Below are positions 39,550 through 49,484 of a stretch of 64,000 nt of DNA, piece by piece. The DNA comes from Symsagittifera roscoffensis. Lineage: Eukaryota > Xenacoelomorpha > Acoela > Convolutidae. Each line of letters begins with the position of its first letter. The stretch's first letter is position 1. The translations under genes were made by a program, and so were the position numbers. Where the stretch lies: positions 18,321,318-18,385,317 of the forward strand of contig NC_087070.1 of NCBI RefSeq assembly GCF_963678635.1, in the 5' to 3' direction. The notes beneath the pieces are model-generated. The model ran no database searches. It saw only the letters and a list, made by a program, of their open reading frames with translations, and was not told the origin of the DNA.

Positions 39550-40092
39550 TTGCGGAAATTGGATTGTCTGAAAGATTTAGATCTTTTTGAGACAATGTGC
39601 AAGATTCTAAACATTCCGATAGAAGTGAAGAAGATATGGGCAAGAAGACGATTGATGCCATGGTTCAGAGCTAACATGACTGCATGGTTGTACGAATATG
39701 CTAAGAAGCATATGTCGAAGCACGGCAGAGTGTACAGTGAATATCAGCTGGACATTGGAGTAGGAGCTTTCAAGCGAGCTTTCGTGACTCATCGGAATGC
39801 AGTGACCACCGCTGTAAAGAGAATTTCCAGGACGAGTGAACGTAGTGGAAAGGAGAAGGAAGAGATGTTTAAGGAAGATTTGGAGGGAAACGTGACGTTG
39901 TGTCTCTACAACAGCTTCTGCCGAAACAGAGAATCTAACGTGGATCCCCTACCTTGTTGCAAACAGAGGGTAGAAGAGCAGAAGTGTTGGTTGACTGCTT
40001 CCAACAGCGTCAGGATAGCTAACGATGTGTTGCAAGACACAGAAACTGAGAGTGTAGAATCAGTGTCACAGGAGGAAGAGATGGAACATTGA
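39550..40092 (+). pseudogene. E2 ORF2, Cys-rich C-terminus
   Basis: 180 codons ending in EEEMEH. A basic helical part (RRLMPWFRANMTAWLYEYAKKH) is followed by a Cys-rich stretch (CLYNSFCRNRE, DPLPCCKQR, EQKCW) and an acidic tail. E3 43804-44112 matches closely, including all these Cys residues. The Cys pattern is not one I recognise as a zinc finger; disulphides or metal binding are possible. It is the end of ORF2; the 3' UTR follows. Confidence 0.65.
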
Positions 40093-40929
40093 CAAACGGT
40101 CGAAAGAACAAGAAGCAAAAAGAAACAAAAATAGAAGAATTTAGAAGTTTTAGAACTTCTAAACGATGAAAAAGAAGAAAACAAAGGAGTGGCGAAGAAA
40201 AAGAAATTAAAACTCAGAATTGTTTTATGTGTGTGAAAAACTCAAGTGAGAAACTAAGCAACCAAGATGTAATTGAAAACTGAAACCTTTAGTTGATCTT
40301 TGAACATTAAAGAATTTGTTGCCTTTATAAATTTGCATTTTGATTTTAGTTAGTTGCTTTAGAGACACTTGCTTACTATTTATTTAGGAAGGCTTAAGTG
40401 AAAGAGTATATTTAAATATTCCAGCCTGCATGACTGTTTTTAATCAACTAGGAGAACTGATCACTTGGTGGTGATATGAAAGGCTTGGGTAATCTCTCGA
40501 AGAGGGAGATTGTTTCATTGTTCTTTCTAACCACAGAGTTTCTTAGTTTTAATATTCAGGACAATAACAAGCAAGATTTCCGAAGGGAAGAAGCATAGTA
40601 GGATAATTTTAGCTTGTTGGTTGGCAGGACTGTCCTGCAAACCAACATCTTTTAAAAATCTAGGAGAAGAAGTTTTCAATCAGGACATTGACATTGGAAG
40701 TCAGAAAAGATGTTTTTTATCTTAGGTCATATCCTCAATGTGCAGATTAATGAAAGAATTTGAAGGCTATAGTGATGTAGTATGATGCCATTTATATTTT
40801 GCAGTGAGTCGATATGACGCGGATAAAAGTAATTTCGTGCATTTTGTAAATTCTGTTCGATGAGACTGTACCGATTTTACGAACATTGCGAGATTCAATG
40901 AGGACATTGACCGGACTGTCAGGGGAGTA
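40093..40929 (+). other. E2 3' UTR and polypurine tract
   Basis: AT-rich, no coding frame. Matches E3 42969-43803 in reverse. It ends CTGTCAGGGGAGTA (40916-40929), directly before TGTGACATTCG, which fits a plus-strand priming tract. E3 has GTCCGGGGAGCA at the same place. The tract is short and mixed compared with retroviral ones. Confidence 0.65.
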
Positions 40930-41838
40930 TGTGACATTCGACCAGAATGGACAAAATGCAGATTCAGCAGATTCGGAATTTTAGCAGCGAACCTTCCGAA
41001 TTGACGGTTTTAAGCGATTAACAACGTTATTGGGACGATTGGTCAAACTGTGAAGGTCAAGATATTCTGGTATTTTGAAATTTTAAAAATTCGAAGTAAG
41101 ACGTCATATTTCTGAGAAACGTCAGAAATGGCCATTTTGTTAGAAAACCGAAGAAAAACACAACAACGATAGTTGCGATAGCGATAACAACGAGGATTGT
41201 GATTGAAAAACAACGACAGATTGCAGGAATAGCAGAGACTGTTCCGAATTGCAACTATTGTGTCGCTACAATAGTTGCAAGGCCGTTGCGAACAACGGTT
41301 AAGGGTCGAAGACAGCCTTCCGGAAGGAGAAAAAGAGTCCTATTTTCCCGGATTCAAGAATCCGGAGGGGTCTCGGGACTGGAACTTTTATCATCTTATA
41401 AAAACTTTTAGCTTCCCATTATGTCCTGAATTGAATTTAATTAACATCTGAGTTCTTTTTGCTAAGATGAGAAGCTAGGAGTTGGGGGAAAGGTTTGATC
41501 CATCTTCGATAGAATTGAAGATTTTATCTACTGAACAAAAACAATTAAAATTTTATAAATAGTAGTAGCCCTGATTTTAGGAGTGATCTCGTGGTCTGGG
41601 GATACTGAGACCCAGCCATGAGCTCACTATGTCTGCATGAAATCTAGTTAATTTGAGTGTTTTGACCGAAGCCGAAAGCAGTAACGTTTTTTGTCGACCT
41701 GATGTTAGAAAGACCACCGAAAGTACTGGCTTGATAGAGACGGTGAAAAGCATGTAGAGCTCTGTTTAGACGTTGGCCAGTCGTCTTAGAACCTAGCTTT
41801 ATTTTCCGTCGATATGTATCTTCCGGGCGAATGTTACA
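40930..41838 (+). repeat. E2 3' LTR, 909 bp
   Basis: Starts TGTGACATTCG and ends CGAATGTTACA, an 11-bp near-perfect terminal inverted repeat, directly after the polypurine tract. From 41026 it matches the 5' LTR. It keeps the palindrome, the TATA-like box (TATAAAAA here) and a poly(A) region, where AATAAA has become ATAAAT. Confidence 0.88.
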
Positions 41839-42042
41839 TCGGTTCGCTGAATTCATGGGACTTCCTCGAAATACCCTCCCCCATACACACAAACTTACTC
41901 ACTAGAAATAAGAATGTCCCCATGGCCATGTCTCTAAAAACCTAGAAACACGCCAACGTCGTTAAAAACAAGTCTTCTTTAGCGGTCATATTTGGAAGTT
42001 TGACTTCGATTCGGAAATTAGACCTTGATTTTGGGGAGGGGA
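41839..42042. other. Spacer between the E2 and E3 3' LTRs, with a LINE tail
   Basis: 204 bp. The part from about 41980 (CGGTCATATTTGGAAGTTTG) to 42042 (ATTTTGGGGAGGGG) resembles the C-terminal codons and 3' tail of the LINE near 16060-16130, so it is probably a very short 5'-truncated LINE copy. The part 41900-41960 resembles 15446-15515 inside the E1 LTR region, so it may be a fragment of an E1-type LTR. Confidence 0.5.
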
Positions 42043-42968
42043 TGTAACATTCGCCCGGAAGTAAATATCAACGGAAAATAAAGCTAGGCTCCAAAACGAC
42101 TGGCTACCATCTAGGCACAGCTGTACATGCTTTTCACCGGCTCTGCCAAAGCCAGTTCTTTTGGTGGTTTTCCTAACATCGTGTTGACAAAACGTTACTG
42201 CTTTCCGGTTTCGACCAGAACGCTCAAATTAACTTAATCATATGCAAAAATAGTGAGTTCATGGCTGGGTCTCAGTATCCCCAGACCACGAGGTCACTCC
42301 TAAAAACAGGGCTACTACTATTTATTTTATTTTTATTGTATTTGTTCAGTAGATAAAAATCATCATCTCCAGCGAAGATGGATCAAACTCTTCCCTCACT
42401 CCTAGCTGCTCATTCTCTGAAAATGAATCTGGATGGTAATTAATATCAAATCAGGACATGACTAGGAAGCTAAAAGTTTATATATAACAGTTTGAGTTCT
42501 GGGCCCGAGACCCCTCCGGATTCTGGAATCCGGGGATATAGCACTCCTATTTCTTTCCGGAAGGCTGGACACGCCGTCCCAACGCCCTTCCTTTTTCTCG
42601 GGTTCTACGTTATAACGATTGTAGCGGCACAATCGTTACAACTCGGAATGGTTCCTGACAATTTCCAATTACATTTTCAATCTGCTGTCGTTTTCTCGAA
42701 GTTGTTTTCACTGCAACTATTAATGTTGTGTTTCGCCGTTTCAGTGTGTGAGAAATATAAAAAAATTACTACTTGTCGTTCACGTCCAAATCGACATCTT
42801 AAAAATTAGCATGTCAGTTAAAACTAACCCTTCCCGATTTGTCCAATTGTTCAAATAACGCTGCCAATCAATTAGAACCATCAATTTTCCTGGTTAGATG
42901 TTCTTTTTCTGATCAATAAAAATTCAATTGCGAAACTGCATTTTCGTAGACTCTGGTCAAATGTCATA
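42043..42968 (-). repeat. E3 3' LTR, about 926 bp
   Basis: In the element's sense it begins TATGACATTTG (TG changed to TA) right after a GTCCGGGGAGCA tract (42969-42982) and ends CGAATGTTACA. It contains the inverted palindrome (near 42520-42540) and TATA-like sequence. It is more diverged from the E2 LTRs than these are from each other. Confidence 0.82.
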
Positions 42969-42982
42969 TGCTCCCCGGACAG
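42969..42982 (-). promoter_or_regulatory. E3 polypurine tract
   Basis: Minus strand CTGTCCGGGGAGCA directly before the LTR start. It has the same core, GTCCGGGGAG, as the internal motifs of E1, E2 and E3. Confidence 0.6.
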
Positions 42983-43803
42983 CCAGGTCAATGCCCTCAT
43001 TGAGTTTTGTAGTCTTCATCAAAATGGTACAGTGCCATCAAACAGAATTTACAAAATGCACAAAGTCACTTTTATCCACGTCATATCGACTCACTGAAGA
43101 ACATAAATGGCATCAAACTCACTTCTAAAGCCTTCCAAATTCTTTCACCAATCTGCACTATCGAGGTTATACTTAAGATAAAACATCTTTTTAGATTTCC
43201 AATGTCTATGTACCGATTTAAAACTTTTTATTTAATGTTTAAAAAATTTAGGGACGCAGGACAGTCCTGCCAACTCACAAACCAAAATTATCTTACTAGG
43301 TTTCTTTCTTCAACAATTTAGTTGTTACTGGCACTGAATACTAAAATTAAAGAACTCGGTGCTTAGAAGGAACAATGAAATAATCTCCTTCTTCAATAGA
43401 TTACCCAAGCCTTTCATGACACCACAAACCGATCAGTGGTCCTAGTTGATTTAAAAAAAACCATGCAGGCTGGAATATTTTAATATATTCTCCACTCAAA
43501 ACTCTCTAAATAAGTAGTATTTGTCTCGAAAGCCTTTAACTTAACTCATAATGCAAATTTACAAATGCACCAATTTCTTTGATCTTCAGAACTCAAAGAA
43601 ATGTTTTTTTTTCAGTTTCAATTGCAAACTTAGTTGTTTTGTTTCTCATTTGAGTTTTTTGTCACATACAAGACAATTCTGAGTTTTAACATATGCTCTT
43701 TCTTCGCTTCTTTGTTTCCTTCTCTCTTCGTCGTTTAGAAGTTCTATAACTTCTAAATTCTTCTAATTTTCTTTCTTTTTGGTTCTTGTTTTTCGGCCAT
43801 TTG
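42983..43803 (-). other. E3 3' UTR
   Basis: About 0.8 kb, AT-rich, homologous to E2 40093-40915 in reverse. No coding frame is convincing. Confidence 0.6.
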
Positions 43804-44535
43804 TCAATGTTCCATCCTCTCCTCCTGTGACACTGACTCTGCACTTTCAGTTTCTGTGTCTTGCAACACATCGTTAGCTATTCTGACGCTGTTGGAAGCA
43901 GTCCTCCAACACTTCTGCTCTTCTACCCTCTGTTTACAACAAGGTAGGGGATCCACGTTAGATTCTCTGTTTCGGCAGAAGCTGTTGTGGAGACACAACG
44001 TCACGTTTCCCTCCAAGTCTTCCTTCAACATCTCTTCTTTTTCCTTTCCATCACATTCACTTGTCCTAGAAGTTCTCTTCACTGCGGTAGTTACTGTATT
44101 CCGATGAGTCACAAAAGCTCGCTTAAAAGCTCCTGCTCCAATATCCAGCTGATACGCTCTGCTGTTCTTCGTCTTATGCTTCTTGGCATATTCTTATAAC
44201 CATGCAGTCATGTTGGCTCTGAACCATGGCATCAGTCGTCTTCTGGCCCATATCTTTTTCAGTTCCATCGGTATGTTCAAGATTCTGCACAAGGTTTCAA
44301 AAAGATTTAAATCTTTTAGACAGTCCAATTCCTGTAATTATTCTTTAGTCCGCGTCTCCTGTCTACTGTTTTCTTTTGCATGAGCTTCCAGCCATCGTTT
44401 CGCCATCATAACTCCTACTATCACCATCGTTATGGGCTGTGATGATTCTGGTAAACCCATGGAGAGCAGCTCTCTACAGTCCCAGATCAGCACCAGATTA
44501 CTACGCCCGGGGAACCCCATGTTTGTAGCAAGCAA
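43804..44535 (-). pseudogene. E3 ORF2 C-terminal part
   Basis: 43804-44112 matches the Cys-rich end of E2 ORF2 (same CLHNSFCRNRE, DPLPCCKQR, EQKCW pattern) and ends in EERMEH. Broken frames then lead up to 44338-44535, which matches E2 39400-39510 (NLVLIWD, ELLSMGLPESSQPITM). Stops and shifts separate the pieces. Confidence 0.6.
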
Positions 44536-45287
44536 TGGCAGGGGAACTCATCATGTGTTGACATGATGCTCCTCCAATGACGTTTTCCCGAAGCTTTTAG
44601 TAGTGATTCCACTTCCAACATCACTCGGTGGACTTCATCATTCTCATCTACTGCATTGTAAACCGTGACTGGTGATCCCTTCTGCTCTTTTCTTCCAAAG
44701 TCACTGAAGTTCCCACTATCCCATGAACTTCTTTCCCAGTATCGATTCTAATTCTTCTTTGGTTATCTCCGGAACTCCTGAGAACATTTTGCTCAGCAAC
44801 TCGTAAGATTTTTCTGACATTCTCGCTAGTCTTACGCATTTTGGCACTGAGAAGGCTTGATCGACGATCGTTCTCGTACTTTTCACATCCACCGCTACAA
44901 AATGCACTGGGTATCTGCTCTTGCACATTGGAGCTAGAGTTGATTCCACTAAATATCTCGCTCCCGTCGGTCTACGTTAAATTTCACTATGCCTGACGTT
45001 CATTTCCACCTCGATCGCTTCTCTACGCTTTCCAATATACTTCTGCTCGGTTTGCAACACTCCCGGAAACACTTCTACACTGATGGTCGTAACCATCTAT
45101 TGCTTTTGTTCTAGATTCAATAGCGACTCAAAAGAACCAAACACGCTGTAGAATCCTAATGCAGTCACTAGATTCACCTCGGCTCCTCCATGGCAATCTG
45201 CAATCAGTTCCGTTTCCTTTTTCGTCTTCATCACAATGTTTCAAATAATATCGTCAATTGCTTGTGTTGTTTCTCCGGCATTAGTGG
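44536..45287 (-). pseudogene. E3 ORF2, segment equal to E2 about 38640-39300
   Basis: Includes 44716-44949 (LAPMCKSRYPVHFVAVDVKS, FSVPKCVRLARMSEKSYELL) and degraded flanks. At about 45275 it joins directly to sequence equivalent to E2 36725, leaving out about 1.9 kb present in E2. Confidence 0.55.
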
Positions 45288-46330
45288 TCAGTTGAGACCT
45301 AGTTTCAAATTAGACTGGGTTCCGTAGCTCTGAACTACTGTCCAGACCTCTTCTATGAAGGCCGCTCTGTCCATTCTGCATCCCGTCCTATTTTCATGGT
45401 CTCTATGATTCACCTCCCTTTCTTCCTCGGGCAACGTTCCCATGAAAGGTACTCTGGCAGTGCCTTCTATTCTTCTTCTGCTTGGTGATTCCATTCAGAT
45501 TTCCTGTTCGGTATTTTTAGAATTGCTTGGAGAGCTGCTCTCCGGCAAGTTCCGGTTTGTTCCCATGAAGGCCGACGGGGGTTCCAGCGTGGAAATTCCC
45601 TCGTTTGCCGGCTCAGTCGTCGCTTCCAACGTGTCCGTGCCTTTTTGAAAATCGCTGAGGAAAGTAAGGTCCAGGCTGGACATCCCTCCTGTCGAAGCCT
45701 CATCGTCTTCTTTCTCGGCTTGATCAGTATCCTGTTGCATAGGTTCTTCCGATCGACGGCTTCCTCCCTGCCCATCGTCTCGTCTCGGATTCTTTCCGGA
45801 ACTTGAGAGCCCTTGCTCTACACCTCTTGCCCCATCAGGGAATTTCGGTACAAGTAGTCTGCCAGCTGACTGATCTTTCTCCTCTCCATGAAGTACTTTG
45901 ACTCCTTCATAGCCGAAGGTTGCTAGCATGGTTCTAGTCTGTAGTGTTCCTCCCACCGTTAACTCTGGTTTTACACCCGTTAAGATTAGGGAGGCTTTTG
46001 GTAAGTCAGCCTTGCCTCTCATCATCATAGGCGCTAGATCCAGTTTCGCCCATTCCCCGTCAAACCTCCAGGCTTCGGAAACGCTGCATTGCTCATTCGT
46101 CTCCTAGTTGCTTCATCCGTGTAAGAAAACTGCGTGTACTGCAGCACTGCGGCATTTCTGCTCACAAAACACGGGTCCACCGTCTCAGAGAATTTTGCCA
46201 TTCTCCTTTCATTAGTCTCAAAGGCTCCAATCCTAAGGGTTTGCATTGCGGAGACTGCTCCGAGCAACATCCTTCTTATCAGAGGGAATTCAAGGATTAC
46301 CTCCGGCAGTTTCTTGTAGTCAGCCCAGTC
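45288..46330 (-). pseudogene. E3 ORF2, acidic middle segment
   Basis: Pieces 46270-46034, 46028-45495 and 45494-45288 match E2 35720-36720 in order (MLLGAVSAM, FSETVDPCFVSRNAA, the Ser/Glu-rich region, EREVNHRDHENRTGC). The last two are in one frame, separated by a single TGA. No family recognised. Confidence 0.6.
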
Positions 46331-47250
46331 TTCCGTCTCTTATCTCACCTTATGGTACGCGGCCATTAGACGAGGAGTTCTCGTGATCTTGCCATGCGTT
46401 TTATCATGCGGCCTTTAAATTCCGGAGCTTTGGGAACACCTCGATGTGTCCTCTATCCACTTCTCCCGTACGATCACGGAAGTGATGGTCGTCAAAGTAA
46501 ATGACCGTCATCTCTGGCTCCGATATCTTTGCAAACAATAGGTCTTCGCTCATGAGCTCTCGCAGTACATGCTACTCACACCAATTCAGCGCACTTCCGT
46601 CCACTGCTCATATGAGGTTCGGGTGCAGCACCGACCTCCTGTATGCTTCCACCTTAACATCAGGGAACGCAAACGTGACTGCAGGTCCATATATGACCGT
46701 CACGAGCTCCGTGGCTCCACTGATCAATGCTAATGGATCGGTCGTCATAGCTAAGCTCGGATCAGCTAGCAGGGGCATGCCCCCAACATGACGTCGCACG
46801 TCTTCCTCAATCTCAATCGTTTCATCCTCTCCTGTTCCTAAGCAATTCTGCTGCAGGAGGTACTGGATAAGAGTATGTCGCAAATCTCTTGTCTTATTCC
46901 AGGAATCCGTAGATCGCTTCACGTTGTCTCTCATCTGCTCCGGATAGCGTGTCAAATTCATCAATTCTTTCAAGTTTCCATGTGTTATCCCGATCAACGT
47001 TAGAAGTCTATCTAGTCGCAAATTCTGCACTCCTTCGGTGAGCAGTAGCGCTGGTCCTCTCACGAAGTTCTCTGCTCCAAACGTCACGATTAAGGCTATA
47101 ATTCAACGATCGAAACTTTTACGACTGCTTGGAGGAAATCCTTTATCAGATATCGAGAAAGCGAGGGGTAATTTTGCCAAGAAGGACGCGGTCCATCCGG
47201 CTCCTAACCATTCCAGCATGCCCTCAGTCCGGTCAAAGCCTTCTTCTCTC
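46331..47250 (-). pseudogene. E3 ORF2, segment equal to E2 about 34760-35650
   Basis: 46608-47087 is open for 159 codons and shows that the E2 pieces on both sides of its frameshift at 35190 were one frame (ENFVRGPALLLTEG through VIYGPAVTFAFPDVKVEAYRR). The rest is degraded. Confidence 0.6.
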
Positions 47251-47251
47251 T

Positions 47252-48961
47252 TCACATTCTGTGTCCAAAAAGCTTCCAGGTCACTTGGCACACTCTGTTC
47301 CCGAACTCGGCTGACTTCTTTTCAGCATTTTCGACCAGGTTTACTTCTTTCACTAAGTAGGCATCAATTTTCCTGATCATCACTGGGACTCGCACGAAAG
47401 CATCCGCGCCTAATGCTGCTATCTGAGGCTCTGGCTTCGTTCTCAAAACCATCGCTTCCAAATGAGCTCTGGTCTCTTTGGAATTCTTCCTTCTCTCTCC
47501 TTCCTCCTTTATTTCCATTCCTCGGAACCATAAATCGTTTGAAATTGCTACGATCACTCTATGGTCATCGTCAATTCCTGGTTTCAGTTTGAGTTGTCGG
47601 CTGAAGTTGGACAGTTCCAACCCCAGTACCTCGTCTAACACTAACATGTGTACTGAATGGTCCTTAAATGCTCGAATCGCTGTCGCTATGTCAGACGACA
47701 TCGCACATAATTCAGCCCTGAGTGGCCTCAGATTCTCCCTCTCTATTCCGCGATTTGGGGCAGATATGATCACATCAAATTTTTCTTCCGAGAGCAAAGC
47801 CACCATCGGATATACAAAGTTCAGTCCCTCCGGAGACAGTGCAAACACGGCTCTCTGTGTTATCTAGGTGAAGGCACCTTCTTTCAGGGTGTCTACTACT
47901 TCACCCATTGATTCGAGGATATCCTTTATAGCTGGCCATACAGCGTCTTCCTCTGTCTTAGGCTCTCTGAGTCTGCTCAGGAAGCCCCTACTGTGTAGAT
48001 GGTTGTTCATGCCAGCAATTACGATTGTGATTGGGTTCAATTCTGTATGTCGTTGTACCCCGATTGCCATTGACACCGACTGCTTTAGATCCAGGTCGAC
48101 CGCTGCCAACATTATAACATCAGGCCAAAACAGAGACTTGGAGGTATATACGAAGTCTGAGCTCGAGACTATCATAATTTTTGCCTTCCTCATTTCTGCT
48201 TTGTCATACGCAGCAAAGATAGTCTCGTCTTTCTTAATCGCCTTCAATCCACCGTATCTTTGAACATCACCTTCTTGATTCACTTATTTCGGGTATGCTC
48301 TTTCTTTTACGTGACCTGGAGGTGTTTTTATCTGTCTGAACATTTTTACGTGTTGTCCTCTCGGTGCCCTCGTCGTCAAGAATCTTCCGGGTCTTTCTTC
48401 TCAATTTCCTTTATCGTGATTCAGTTTCCTATCTTGCAATGGTCTTGCATTTACTGGACCCATTGTATTGTTTGAGTGCAGTCCCTCTAAGTGGGCAAAT
48501 CTCAAGGCGGTCGTGGAGCTGAAGTTTGTGGTGGCTGCTATCTTCCAGTCCACGCTTGTTATTAAATACAGTCTGTTGACGGGCAATCTCGCTCCATTTA
48601 ACATCCTCATGGCATCTGCTGCAAATCTCACTGTCTGAAGTTTCAAATTCATCAGTTCCTGTTTGTACACGTGCCAGGGAGAAGGTATGGAACTCGACCA
48701 CATCAAAGAGCTCCTGTCTGGACGTCGCTCCCCTCGGCTGGTACCTGTAGTCTCTGATCTTGTCTCTGATCTAGAGCTGGTGGTCGCTCCACAGTCGGAT
48801 TGACAGGTCTTCATCTTCGTCTTGGATGGACGGTTCTTCTCATTGGCGCTTCTCCCAACGATCTTGATCATCTGTCCTTTGCCCTGGCTCGCTAGAGCTT
48901 TGCGGCCTGTAGGTAACGGTTGGGACCGCGCTCCCAAACGTGTTTCTAAGTTAGGGGGCAC
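47252..48961 (-). pseudogene. E3 ORF2, second conserved module (possible SGNH-like)
   Basis: Three pieces (48961-48401, 48283-47864, 47848-47252) match E2 32990-34770. The block I-like site reads IVSSSDFVY, with a Ser-Asp as in E1 (AGSDF); the GxN site is AGMNNHL and the late site IDDDH. A stop near 47850 interrupts it. Confidence 0.6.
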
Positions 48962-48997
48962 AACGATTGAAATTGGCGGCTCATTCGTGGTTTCTTC

Positions 48998-49484
48998 CTA
49001 TTTCAGCACTCCCGTGTCAAAGAGCTCGACTTCCATTTCATTCAGTCGCTCCGGCAAGACTCGGTTCAACCAGGCTTGTCCTTCAATGCTATCAAAGTGG
49101 ATCCCATCGGTGGTCAGTCTGGCCTGATCAATAGCTCTCAGCTCGTGTTCAATGTCCATAAGGATCATCCGTCCAGCATTCCGACTCGCCACGTTCCTCA
49201 TTATACTATTCCACCTTATGACTCCTTCATTATGTCTTCTTCCTGTCGCTGTCAACGTTTTTGTGCTCATGGGTACGTTGCAGACGATCAGTACCGCGCA
49301 CTTGAATTTATACCAGAGAGTAGTAAATAGGCACACAATCATCGACTCCATTGTGCCTCTTCCTCATCTGAGCCTGTTGATACATTGTTCGTCCCTATTA
49401 GGAGCATTATGTTAGGGATCCTCACTGGGTTCATCAGCTCCACCATCCTAAACAGCTGGGCTATCGTTGCACCTCCAAAGGTTA
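48998..49484 (-). pseudogene. E3 ORF2, C-terminal half of the SGNH hydrolase
   Basis: Contains GTNN in place of GTND (near 49395) and an intact DGIHFDS (near 49100). The N-terminal half with GDS is missing in this copy: sequence jumps from the Thr/Pro-rich linker to just after block I. The hydrolase is therefore broken here. Confidence 0.65.

Larger units (their letters stand above)
17405..41838 (+). mobile_element. E2: giant Ty3/gypsy-like LTR retrotransposon, about 24.4 kb
   Basis: Direct LTRs (17405-18226 and 40930-41838) flank a primer-binding-like site, a 2.9 kb leader, Gag, protease, RT, RNase H, integrase, a macrodomain-like extension, a 9 kb ORF2, a 3' UTR and a polypurine tract. The 5' LTR lacks the first about 96 bp of the 3' LTR, so no target-site duplication can be compared. 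Pol is one frame from 23656 to about 28870 with scattered single stops, then shifts. ORF2 has several stops and frameshifts. This copy cannot make its proteins as it stands, but the ancestral layout is clear. Confidence 0.9.

Noticed and set aside
31155-40092. An envelope glycoprotein in ORF2
   Set aside because: No signal peptide, no convincing transmembrane segment, no furin-like site; the recognised parts are coiled coils and a hydrolase.
17398-41845. A target-site duplication around E2
   Set aside because: Bases before 17405 and after 41838 do not match, as expected from the lost 5' LTR end.
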